NCBI RefSeq assembly: GCF_003692965.1
Contig: NZ_REHC01000012.1
Location: forward strand, 80,843-144,842
Length of the DNA stretch: 64,000 nucleotides
From: Lactobacillus sp. ESL0246
GTDB lineage: Bacteria; Bacillota; Bacilli; Lactobacillales; Lactobacillaceae
Direction: 5' to 3'
The first letter of the stretch is position 1; each line of letters starts with the position of its first letter. Shown in pieces: positions 19,264 to 27,520 of the stretch. The translations under genes and the position numbers were made by a program. The notes below the pieces were generated by a model, which was given only the letters and a program-made list of their open reading frames with translations, did not search any database and was not told where the DNA came from.

Positions 19264-21219
19264 TTAATTATGATGTTTAATATTTTTCTTCCATAGACCT
19301 AAAATCACACCTGCGACAATTGAGCCAATAATTGTAGCTACAAAGTACAAAACAATATGATTGGCTAATGGTGATACCCATAAACCACCATGAGGTGCAG
19401 GCACACCAATTCGCCAAAAACCGACTAAAGCTCCTCCAACTGCAGAACCTACAATACATGAAGGAATAACGTGTTTAGCATCAGCAGCAGCAAATGGGAT
19501 AGCACCTTCAGTAATAAAGGAGAAGCCCAAAATCCAGTTAGTCACACCAGCACGACGTTCATCAGCAGTAAACTTATTCTTAAAGAAAGTAGTTGCAATT
19601 GCAGTCGCAAATGGTGGAACCATTCCCCCAACCATTACGGCAGCCATCATAACAGCTGCCACTGTTGAATGAGGATCATTAGCAAATGCACCAGAAGCAA
19701 AGACATAAGCAGCCTTGTTGAAAGGTCCTCCCATATCAATTGACATCATAGAAGCCAAAATCAAGGTTAAAACAGTTAAGTTTCCTGTACCCATTTGATT
19801 TAAGAAACTGGTAATACCAAAGTTAATCGTACTAAAAATCGGATTAACAATGTAATACATAATCAAAGCGACTAATAGCAAACTTAAAATTGGATAAATC
19901 AGCATTGGCTTCATGCCTTCCAATGACTTAGGTAACTTAGCGAATAATTTCTTTAAACCAACTACCAAGTATCCAGCAATAAATCCTGAGGCAAGTCCAC
20001 CCAAAAATCCGGCAGGAGATTTTGCATTAGTAACCACATTGGCAACATATGCACCACCATATGCACCGCTATATACAGTGGCCATAAAACCACCAACAAA
20101 ACCGGGCATTAAAGCAGGCAGATCACCTATCGACTCAGCAATGTAACCCGACAAGATTGGTACCATAAAGGCAAAGGCCATGTTACCAGCATTATTTAAG
20201 AAGATGAATGCAGGAGATTTAGGACCACCAGCATAGTTTTCCACGATGAAAGAAATAGCCATTAAAATTCCGCCACCAATAACGAACGGTAACATGTGCG
20301 AAACACCATTCATCAAGTTTTTGTAAACGGATCCCCAGAAGCCTTGTTTGGTATTTTCACCAGAATTACCCTGGGCACCCGCTTGACCGTCCGCATGGTA
20401 TACATTGGCATTACCAGATAAAATTTTCTCAACTAATTCATCAGGCTTATTAATCCCATCAACAACAGGTCGATTAATTAATGGTTTGCCATCAAAGCGT
20501 GGCATATCAACTTTTTTATCAGAAGCAATAATTACACCTTGAGCCCGTTTAATCTCATCGGCAGTTAATTGATCTTTCACACCCTCGGAGCCATTAGTTT
20601 CAATCCGAACATCCGCACCGAGTTTTTTACCAGCTTTTATTAAGGCTTCTTGTGCCATATATGTATGAGCAATACCATTAATACATGCGGTTACCCCGAC
20701 TATTAAAGGTCGGTCACTCTTTACAACGGGCTTTTCTTTCTCTGCCTTTTTCTCTGCATCTGTTTTTTCTTCTGCATCTTCAAAAAGTTGAATTACTTCT
20801 TCAGAAGTCTGAGCCTTTTTCAATGCCTCGACTAAATCTGGATTAATTAATAAACTAGATAGCTTTGCTAAAGCCTCAAGGTGAGTATTATCCGCACCTG
20901 CTGGTGCTGCAATCATGAAAAAGAGGTAAACCGGTTGACCATCAAGTGAATTATAATCAATTCCTGCTTTACTCTTTGCAAACAATACCCGTGCTTTATT
21001 AATCGATTTATTACGAGCATGAGGCATTGCAATTCCATCACCAATACCAGTAGTCGACTCTTTTTCACGGGCCCATATTGCTGAAATAAATTCATCTTCA
21101 TTATTAACAATACCGGTCTCAACCTCTAGGTCCGCCATTTCTTTAATAGCATCTTCTTGATTAGTTGCCTTTAGCTCCATAATCATTGATTCTGGAGCTA
21201 ATATGTCCTTAATTTTCAT
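19264..21219 (-). CDS. fruA: PTS fructose transporter, EIIABC fused
   Basis: 651 residues in A-B-C order. The IIA domain (about 1-150) has the phosphorylated His in AMPHARNKS. The IIB domain (about 170-265) has the active Cys in GVTACINGIAHTYMA. The IIC membrane domain from about 290 includes FVIGGGILMAISF and a late NFGIT segment. The protein imports fructose and phosphorylates it at C1. It is the third gene of fruR-fruK-fruA, 16 bases after fruK. Confidence 0.93.
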   Translation of the reverse strand: MKIKDILAPESMIMELKATNQEDAIKEMADLEVETGIVNNEDEFISAIWAREKESTTGIGDGIAMPHARNKSINKARVLFAKSKAGIDYNSLDGQPVYLFFMIAAPAGADNTHLEALAKLSSLLINPDLVEALKKAQTSEEVIQLFEDAEEKTDAEKKAEKEKPVVKSDRPLIVGVTACINGIAHTYMAQEALIKAGKKLGADVRIETNGSEGVKDQLTADEIKRAQGVIIASDKKVDMPRFDGKPLINRPVVDGINKPDELVEKILSGNANVYHADGQAGAQGNSGENTKQGFWGSVYKNLMNGVSHMLPFVIGGGILMAISFIVENYAGGPKSPAFIFLNNAGNMAFAFMVPILSGYIAESIGDLPALMPGFVGGFMATVYSGAYGGAYVANVVTNAKSPAGFLGGLASGFIAGYLVVGLKKLFAKLPKSLEGMKPMLIYPILSLLLVALIMYYIVNPIFSTINFGITSFLNQMGTGNLTVLTLILASMMSIDMGGPFNKAAYVFASGAFANDPHSTVAAVMMAAVMVGGMVPPFATAIATTFFKNKFTADERRAGVTNWILGFSFITEGAIPFAAADAKHVIPSCIVGSAVGGALVGFWRIGVPAPHGGLWVSPLANHIVLYFVATIIGSIVAGVILGLWKKNIKHHN

Positions 21220-21235
21220 TACAATCCTTCCTTAA

Positions 21236-22150
21236 TTATAAAATTTGTTCCACTTTAATCTGCGGTAACACAGCTTCAATCTGACTCTTAACTGCAATAT
21301 CCTTGGTAAAAGCGGTTGCTGCACCACAAGCCATTCCAATTCTAAAGCTTTCAGCTGGATCATTATTTTTAACGTATGTTCCTACAAAGCCGGCAATCAT
21401 TGAATCCCCAGCACCAACAGAGTTTATAGCAGTTCCAACAGCACCTTTAGCATGATAAACATGATCAGTAGTTATTAAGTAACCTCCCTTACCTGCCATT
21501 GATACCATTACGTTTTGTGCACCTAATTGAAGCAATTTACGAGCACAATCAAGCAGTTCATCATCAGAATTAAACGTTGTATTAAACATTTCCGCCAATT
21601 CATGATGATTGGGTTTAACAACAAGTGGATGAAAACTAAGTGTATCCAGCAATGCTTGACCAGTAGTATCAACAACAAAGTTGGCTCCTGCCTGAGTAAT
21701 TGTTGGTAACAACTGTTGATAAAAATCGGGTGGCAACGTGGGAGCCAATGAACCACTTAAAACAACAATATCACCTTTTTTTAAATCACTTAATCGATCC
21801 TTAAAAGCAGTTATTTCCTGCTCAGTAATGCTTGGACCTGCAGCATTAATTTCTGTTTCGGCTTCGGCATGAACTTTAACATTAACTCTTGTAGCATCAG
21901 AAATTGTAACAAAATCATTCACAATTCGCCGTTGATTAAGCTGACGGACAAGTTCTTTACCAGTAAATCCACCAACGAATCCCCAAGCAGTGTTATCAAT
22001 TCCTAACTGGTTCAAAATTTGAGAAACATTGATTCCTTTGCCTCCCGCTAAAAATGAGCAATTATTGCTTCTATTAACTTCCCCACTTTTCACCTGCTGT
22101 AACTGAATAACATAGTCTAAAGCAGGGTTAACAGTGACCGTATAAATCAT
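21236..22150 (-). CDS. fruK: 1-phosphofructokinase
   Basis: 304-residue PfkB-family sugar kinase. The N-terminal motif GGKGINVSQILNQLG is near 37, and the C-terminal catalytic motif SVGAGDSMIAGFVG near 250 carries the Asp base. It converts fructose 1-phosphate from the PTS to fructose 1,6-bisphosphate. Its ATG overlaps the stop of the regulator gene. Confidence 0.92.
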   Translation of the reverse strand: MIYTVTVNPALDYVIQLQQVKSGEVNRSNNCSFLAGGKGINVSQILNQLGIDNTAWGFVGGFTGKELVRQLNQRRIVNDFVTISDATRVNVKVHAEAETEINAAGPSITEQEITAFKDRLSDLKKGDIVVLSGSLAPTLPPDFYQQLLPTITQAGANFVVDTTGQALLDTLSFHPLVVKPNHHELAEMFNTTFNSDDELLDCARKLLQLGAQNVMVSMAGKGGYLITTDHVYHAKGAVGTAINSVGAGDSMIAGFVGTYVKNNDPAESFRIGMACGAATAFTKDIAVKSQIEAVLPQIKVEQIL

Positions 22151-22905
22151 TATTTAACCTCTTTCACATTGATTTTAGCTGGTAATAAGTCCAGATGAGC
22201 TTTATCTAAGATAGTAGTGATCAACATTGCATTTTTGATATTACCAAACGTTGCAAAACTTTGATCACCTATCTTTGATATATCAGAAAGAATATAAGTT
22301 GTTTCTGCGTGTTTCCATGCCAATTTTTTGATTGCCGCTTCTTCAGGATCTGGAGTGGTCAGACTCCCCGAATGATCAATCCCGTTAGTGCCAACAAAAC
22401 AAGCTGCAAAATTCATATTCCTCAATTGCTTAATTGCTGATTGACCAACAACCGCATGTGTATCTTCCTTAATTCTTCCACCTAAAAGTATAGTATTAAT
22501 ATTATGGTTAAGTGCCCCTAAGGCAGTTTCAAGACCATTGGTCACAACGGTCACGTTGACCATATTAGCCAAGAATGGCACCATTTCGTAAGCTGTTGTT
22601 CCAGCATCAATAAAAATGTAGTCATTTTCATGAACATAGTGCTGAACAGCATACTGGGCGATTCGGATTTTATCATCGTGATTCATTGTAAAACGAATGT
22701 GTTGTGACACATCATGAGCAAAACTGGTGACCGACTGAGCGCCTCCATGAATTCGCTTAATCAAACCTTTTTCTTCCATTTGATTAAGATCACGCCGAAT
22801 TGTTGACTCGGATGTTGAAGTCATTGCACACAAGTCGCTTACCCGACATAAGCCATGTTGATTAACACGATTTTCAATTAATTTTTGTCGCTCTTGCGTG
22901 AGCAT
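22150..22905 (-). CDS. fruR: DeoR-family regulator of the fructose operon
   Basis: 251 residues. The N-terminal HTH (RVSDLCAMTSTSESTIRRDL) is typical of DeoR repressors, followed by an effector domain with VTNGLETALGAL and GGRIKEDTHAVVG. The open frame starts with TTG at 22920, but GGAGGTG precedes the ATG at 22905, so that start is used. First gene of its operon, it probably represses fruK-fruA and itself until a fructose phosphate binds. Confidence 0.88.
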   Translation of the reverse strand: MLTQERQKLIENRVNQHGLCRVSDLCAMTSTSESTIRRDLNQMEEKGLIKRIHGGAQSVTSFAHDVSQHIRFTMNHDDKIRIAQYAVQHYVHENDYIFIDAGTTAYEMVPFLANMVNVTVVTNGLETALGALNHNINTILLGGRIKEDTHAVVGQSAIKQLRNMNFAACFVGTNGIDHSGSLTTPDPEEAAIKKLAWKHAETTYILSDISKIGDQSFATFGNIKNAMLITTILDKAHLDLLPAKINVKEVK

Positions 22906-22949
22906 CCCATTCACCTCCAAAGTATTTTATTCTGTTAAGTAAATAAAAT

Positions 22950-22965
22950 CAATCATTAACAATCA
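22950..22965 (-). promoter_or_regulatory. Candidate FruR operator, direct repeats
   Basis: Two copies of TGATTG (minus strand, at 22965-22960 and 22955-22950) are spaced exactly ten bases apart, one helical turn, 45-60 bases upstream of fruR. Direct repeats of this kind are common DeoR-family sites. No test is available here. Confidence 0.4.
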
Positions 22966-23065
22966 AAATACGTCATTTTCATGCAAAAATTATCAAATTT
23001 GACTAAGTCTGATAAATAAAAATTAGGTTATGAGTTACCTCACAACCTAATTTTATATAAATAAC

Positions 23066-24469
23066 TTATTCTTCATCTTTCTTAATACCTGGTAACATAA
23101 ATGAACACACAAGCCCGATTAATGCAAACCCCAGCATTAATAAGAAACCAAAACGATATCCGCTAGTCAGTTTTACTAATTTATTACCTTTTGAACTGGT
23201 AGCACTAACTGTTACTACCAACATTGCTAAAGCTGTTCCTAATGAACCACCAATTTGTCTGATAGTTGATGAGGAGGCATTGGCATGTGCTGTCAAATTA
23301 TCTTCAACCATATTAATTCCAGCTGTGAAAGTAGTCATCATCGTAAATGAGATACCAACCATACGTAATGCATAACAAGCACTAATTAATATTAGACTAG
23401 AGTAAGCATTAAATATTACCATTGGTAATGTACCTAGAAGTAACATTGCAAAGCCAAATAATGACAATTTCTTAATGCCAACTTTATCATACATAATACC
23501 AGAAATTGGGTTACAGATAATCATAATTAACGCACCCGGCATCATGACTAGCCCAGCGGTCAAAGCTGTTTCTGCTCTAGTTGTCTGTAAATAAAGAGGT
23601 AAGACCAATTCAACACCAACCATTGAAATATTACTAATTGTGCTTAACATCGTACATAAATCAAAGCCGATATTTTTAAAAACACGAATATCCAATAATG
23701 GTTCTTTCATGTTTAATTGACGCAGGCAAAACAACACAATAATTATCAAACCAAGTATAAAAGTGATTATTAATAGCAGTGAAATTTTCCCAGTATTACC
23801 GATTTCAGATAATGTATATAAAATCAAGCCAAAGCCGAAAGTTGATTCCAATAACGAAATAATATCAATCGAACCTTTATGGAGTACTGTAAAGTTTTGA
23901 ATTAAAAAGAAAGCCAAAATTCCAACTAAACCACTGGTGATACTTAGAATAATAAACAGCATTTGCCAATCTGCATATTTTAAAATCAAACCCGAAATTG
24001 TTGGACCGACTGCTGGCCCAAAACCAATAACCAAACCAGTTATTCCCATTGCCAAGCCACGTTTTTCTGGTGGAAACATAATCAAAATAACATTTTGAAT
24101 AAATGGCATCAAGCCGCCTGCTGCAATTGCTTCAATAATTCTTCCCAAAAGTAAAACATAAAAATTAGAAGCAAAAATACAAATTATCGAACCAGTAAAA
24201 AAGATGCCAATCATTGCTATAAAGTTTTGCCGTAAATTAAATGATTCAAACACCCAAGCCGACATTGGAATCATTAATCCCACCACTAACAAATAAGCAG
24301 TAGTCAACCATTGAGCAGTCGCTTGGCTAATATTAAATGATTTGATAATTGACGGCAAGGCATTGTTTAAAAAAGTTTCTGCTAATAAGGCCACAAAGGC
24401 TCCAAATAGCAAAACTGCCATCATAGTAGTTCTTTGTTGATTAGAAATATTTTTAATCTCTTGTTTCAT
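23066..24469 (-). CDS. MFS multidrug transporter (DHA2/EmrB type)
   Basis: 467 residues with about 14 hydrophobic helices. DHA2 features include the N-terminal ETFLNNALPSIIKSFNIS, the motif C region VIGFGPAVGPTISGLIL and LLGRIIEAIAAGGLMPF. Such pumps export drugs or toxic compounds using the proton gradient. It starts 48 bases after the MarR gene on the same strand, with a MarR-like half-palindrome in between. Confidence 0.87.
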   Translation of the reverse strand: MKQEIKNISNQQRTTMMAVLLFGAFVALLAETFLNNALPSIIKSFNISQATAQWLTTAYLLVVGLMIPMSAWVFESFNLRQNFIAMIGIFFTGSIICIFASNFYVLLLGRIIEAIAAGGLMPFIQNVILIMFPPEKRGLAMGITGLVIGFGPAVGPTISGLILKYADWQMLFIILSITSGLVGILAFFLIQNFTVLHKGSIDIISLLESTFGFGLILYTLSEIGNTGKISLLLIITFILGLIIIVLFCLRQLNMKEPLLDIRVFKNIGFDLCTMLSTISNISMVGVELVLPLYLQTTRAETALTAGLVMMPGALIMIICNPISGIMYDKVGIKKLSLFGFAMLLLGTLPMVIFNAYSSLILISACYALRMVGISFTMMTTFTAGINMVEDNLTAHANASSSTIRQIGGSLGTALAMLVVTVSATSSKGNKLVKLTSGYRFGFLLMLGFALIGLVCSFMLPGIKKDEE

Positions 24470-24483
24470 TTGTTCTCCTTATA

Positions 24484-24497
24484 TGTAGTAAGCTACA
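24484..24497 (-). promoter_or_regulatory. MarR-type operator in front of the drug pump
   Basis: TGTAGTAAGCTACA is an imperfect palindrome (five of seven base pairs). It matches the perfect palindrome upstream of the marR gene at all but two central positions. It is probably a second binding site of the same repressor. Confidence 0.5.
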
Positions 24498-24517
24498 TTT
24501 TTGGTTAAATTAAAATA

Positions 24518-24970
24518 TCAAAAATTAGAAATGATCTTTTCTATTGCCTGTTCAAGCCTCTCAACTTCTTGAGGTGAAGAGCCTAGAACAATTCGTTGAT
24601 TAACGTTATCCATAATTATGCGTATTTTTTCAGCATTATCATTAATTAGATTGAACCCTTGGTTAGTTAGGGTCAGAACAACTTGTCTTTGATCATGTTC
24701 AAGGTGTGATGTTGCAATTAAATTGCTATCAGCCAACCGTTTAACAATTCCTCTAACCGTTGGATGACTCAATACAAAAGCATCAGCAATTTCTTTTTGG
24801 GTAACTGTCCTGCCCTTAGAATCATATAAGTAAAGCAGTAAAGAAATTTGGGCACCGGTTAAAGAATACTTATCAAATACTTTAGCAAATTCATTATTCA
24901 ACTGTTTTTCAATTAATGTATTGGCGATTTTTATTTTGGGCCCTAAATTATTTAAAAACATTTTTGACAT
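24518..24970 (-). CDS. MarR-family transcriptional regulator
   Basis: 150 residues with a winged helix: TVTQKEIADAFVLSHPTVRGIVKRLADSNLI near 54-85, then the wing SHLEHDQRQVVLTLT. The acidic Asp and Arg of the DQR wing motif are present. It lies directly upstream of the MFS pump and most likely represses both. A perfect palindrome is located just before its start. Confidence 0.87.
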   Translation of the reverse strand: MSKMFLNNLGPKIKIANTLIEKQLNNEFAKVFDKYSLTGAQISLLLYLYDSKGRTVTQKEIADAFVLSHPTVRGIVKRLADSNLIATSHLEHDQRQVVLTLTNQGFNLINDNAEKIRIIMDNVNQRIVLGSSPQEVERLEQAIEKIISNF

Positions 24971-24989
24971 ATTATTTATCCTCTATTTA

Positions 24990-25003
24990 TGTAGTATACT
25001 ACA
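24990..25003 (-). promoter_or_regulatory. MarR operator upstream of the marR gene
   Basis: TGTAGTATACTACA is a perfect 14-base palindrome 20 bases upstream of the marR start, consistent with autoregulation. Confidence 0.6.
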
Positions 25004-25102
25004 CAAATTAAATTTAACCAGACTTTTTCCATTTTCGTAAAAAATTCCTCCATTATCGGTGTGGTAAAATTAAAATTGGCTATTAAGGGGGAATTTTAAT
25101 TA

Positions 25103-26458
25103 ATGGAACATAACAATCCGAATAATGTAGAAAATCATCTATCATCTAAACATCACATGAAAATTCATTGGAAAGATTTTTTTAAAAGTTCAGATGATAC
25201 TTTGGTCAAAGACGCAACACTTGTAGAAAAAGGCTCCTTAGTTGGCAGAATTGGCATTATGTTATTATCTTGTGGTACTGGAGCTTGGCGTGTTAGAGAT
25301 TCAATGAATACAATTGCACGGGCATTAAATATTACCTGTTCGGCTGATATTGGTTTGATTACTATTGAATATACCTGTTTTGATGTTGATAACCAATCTT
25401 ATTCTCAAACCTTATCGCTGGCTTCAACCGCTGTTAATATGAATAAATTAAATAAACTTGAAAACTTCGTTCGTCGTTTTGAAGCAGAAAATGACTACAT
25501 CACAATCGGTGCAGTTCACCATCGCTTATCGCAAATTGAGCGCAATACTAAAAGTTATCCACTACTTATTTCAGCTCTAAGCGCAGGCGTAGCATGTGCT
25601 GGGTTTATCTTTTTGCTTGGTGGAGGATGGCCTGAAATGCTTTGTACGTTTTTCGGTGCCGCAATAGGAAATTACTTCCGCGGTTTGCTTGGTAAACAAC
25701 AAATTACTTTAGTAGCAAAAATTGTTGTGGGTGTAGCTATTTCGTGTGCTGTTTACTTTTTAGGCTTTAAGCTTGGCGAATTTATGCTTCATTGGGATTA
25801 TCATCATGCATTCGGTTATATTGGTTCAATGCTTTATGTCATTCCTGGCTTTCCATTCATCACTTCCGGACTTGATATGTCAAAACTAGATATGCGTTCT
25901 GGAATTGAGCGACTTGCATACGCCATATTGGTTGTTATGATTGCAACAATGGCGGGTTGGGGAATGGCGACTTTACTTAATTTGCGTCCTGGTTCAATGC
26001 CCGCACTTAATTTATCCCCTCTTTTCTTAACAATATTTCGCATTATTGCTAGTTTTTGTGGGGTTTATGGGTTTTCAATCATGTTCAATGCTACACCAGC
26101 AATGGCAACAGTTGCAGCAGCTATCGGCGCCTTTGCTAACACCCTACGCTTAAGTTTAGTTGACTTTTCACATACCCCTGCTGCCATGGCTGCATTCATT
26201 GGTGCACTACTCGCGGGGTTGATTGCTAGTTTTGTTCGCGATCGAGTCGGCTTTCCTAGAATTGCAATTACTGTACCAGCCATTGTTATCATGGTTCCAG
26301 GTTTATATATGTATCGTGCTGTATTCAACTTTGGCATTACGAATATTAACATTGGTGCTTACTGGATTATGAATGCCTTAATGATTATCATTGCTTTACC
26401 AATTGGCCTTCTAACTGCAAGAATTTTGACAGACGCCAAGTGGCGACATGCTGACTAG
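25103..26458 (+). CDS. ThrE-type threonine/serine exporter, fused form
   Basis: 451 residues. The soluble N-terminal part has GIMLLSCGTGAWRVRDSMNTIARAL near 55-80, the DUF1212 pattern. About ten membrane helices follow; the last five correspond to the DUF3815 half. In the 0-1 kb locus the same two halves are encoded by separate genes. GGGGG lies eight bases upstream of ATG. It stands alone on the plus strand between the marR unit and the bgl operon. Confidence 0.82.
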   Translation: MEHNNPNNVENHLSSKHHMKIHWKDFFKSSDDTLVKDATLVEKGSLVGRIGIMLLSCGTGAWRVRDSMNTIARALNITCSADIGLITIEYTCFDVDNQSYSQTLSLASTAVNMNKLNKLENFVRRFEAENDYITIGAVHHRLSQIERNTKSYPLLISALSAGVACAGFIFLLGGGWPEMLCTFFGAAIGNYFRGLLGKQQITLVAKIVVGVAISCAVYFLGFKLGEFMLHWDYHHAFGYIGSMLYVIPGFPFITSGLDMSKLDMRSGIERLAYAILVVMIATMAGWGMATLLNLRPGSMPALNLSPLFLTIFRIIASFCGVYGFSIMFNATPAMATVAAAIGAFANTLRLSLVDFSHTPAAMAAFIGALLAGLIASFVRDRVGFPRIAITVPAIVIMVPGLYMYRAVFNFGITNINIGAYWIMNALMIIIALPIGLLTARILTDAKWRHAD

Positions 26459-26505
26459 ATGCACAAATGGTAAACCATATATACAAATGCTTATAAATAA
26501 TCCTG

Positions 26506-26534
26506 TTGCTTATTATTTTGTAAGCGGTTATAAT
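26506..26534 (+). promoter_or_regulatory. Promoter of the beta-glucoside PTS operon with cre site
   Basis: -35 TTGCTT at 26506-26511 and -10 TATAAT at 26529-26534 are spaced by 17 bases. TGTAAGCGGTTATA at 26519-26532 matches 13 of 14 cre positions and overlaps the -10 box, so CcpA should repress the operon when preferred sugars are present. Confidence 0.65.
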
Positions 26535-26552
26535 AGTCTATGAAAAAATATA

Positions 26553-26615
26553 GGGATTGTTACAGGTAAAGCTGGCGTGGCCTACTAAATCATTTAGGTT
26601 TAGTGGGCCTTTTTT
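26553..26615 (+). promoter_or_regulatory. RAT antiterminator site with overlapping terminator
   Basis: GGGATTGTTACAGGTAAAGC at 26553-26572 and the bases after it match the ribonucleic antiterminator consensus bound by LicT/BglG proteins. It runs into the left arm of a terminator (26579-26609: GGCCTACTAAA pairs with TTTAGTGGGCC) followed by T. Binding of the antiterminator encoded next would stop the terminator from forming. Confidence 0.8.
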
Positions 26616-26662
26616 AGTTTTATTTCCGAAGGGAGTAGTTATATGTCAAAAGGAGTTTGAAG

Positions 26663-27502
26663 ATGATCATCAAAAAAAAATTAAATAATAACGCTATTAT
26701 AGCCTATGGCCAAGATGGTATAGATCAAATCTTAACTGGTAAAGGTATCGGCTTTATGAAGAAACGAGGAGATAACGTTGAAGAAGAAAAACTAGAAAAA
26801 ATTTATAAGCTGAGCACAGCTGATAGTCAAAATAAATTAATTAGCATTGTAGGAACTATTCCAATAAGATATTTAGATTTTACAGATCGAGTAGTTAAAG
26901 AATTATCTCAAAAATTAAGCAGGGAATTTGATGATAATATTTATATTGCATTGACAGATCACATATACTTTACTGTATCAAGATATAGGAAAAAAGAAAA
27001 AATAAATACATCGCTTTTATGGGAAGTAAAGGATATTTATCCTGAGATATATAAAGAATCTCTCCACATTTTAAAGAAAATAAATAATGAATTTAAAGTA
27101 AATTTGACAGTAGAAGAGGCTCGGCTTTTAACTTTTCATATTGCCGATAATCTTAAGAACAATTGCCAAAACTTCAATATTGGTGATTCAATAAAAATAG
27201 TTACCGATATGCTTAATATAGTTAAATATTATTTCAATATTAACTATGAAGAGGATTCACTTGAATATACTCGTTTTGTGATTCATTTAAAATTTTTAAC
27301 TAAAAGAATTTTAAGCAAGGAAAAGCAATCTACGGATGCAGTATTTTTCTATTCAGAATTACCCCAAAAAATGCCTGAAGCCTTTAACTGTATGTTAAAA
27401 ATAAAAAAATACATTGCTAAAACTCAGCATTTTAATCTTTCTATCGGTGAACAGTCATATTTAACAATTCATATTCAACGAATCATTTTAAATCATAAGT
27501 AA
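26663..27502 (+). CDS. licT: BglG/LicT-family transcriptional antiterminator
   Basis: 279 residues. The CAT RNA-binding domain is at 1-55 (NNNAIIAYGQDG, then GKGIGFMKKRGD). PRD1 is at about 65-170 with the conserved His of LTDHIYF, and PRD2 is at about 172-279 with TFHIADNL at the end of PRD1 and VIHLKF and TIHIQRI in PRD2. The PTS controls these regulators through His phosphorylation. It binds the RAT site in its own leader and lets the operon be read. The ATG at 26663 has AAAGGAG upstream. Confidence 0.9.
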   Translation: MIIKKKLNNNAIIAYGQDGIDQILTGKGIGFMKKRGDNVEEEKLEKIYKLSTADSQNKLISIVGTIPIRYLDFTDRVVKELSQKLSREFDDNIYIALTDHIYFTVSRYRKKEKINTSLLWEVKDIYPEIYKESLHILKKINNEFKVNLTVEEARLLTFHIADNLKNNCQNFNIGDSIKIVTDMLNIVKYYFNINYEEDSLEYTRFVIHLKFLTKRILSKEKQSTDAVFFYSELPQKMPEAFNCMLKIKKYIAKTQHFNLSIGEQSYLTIHIQRIILNHK

Positions 27503-27520
27503 AAGAAAAGAGGAATAAAA

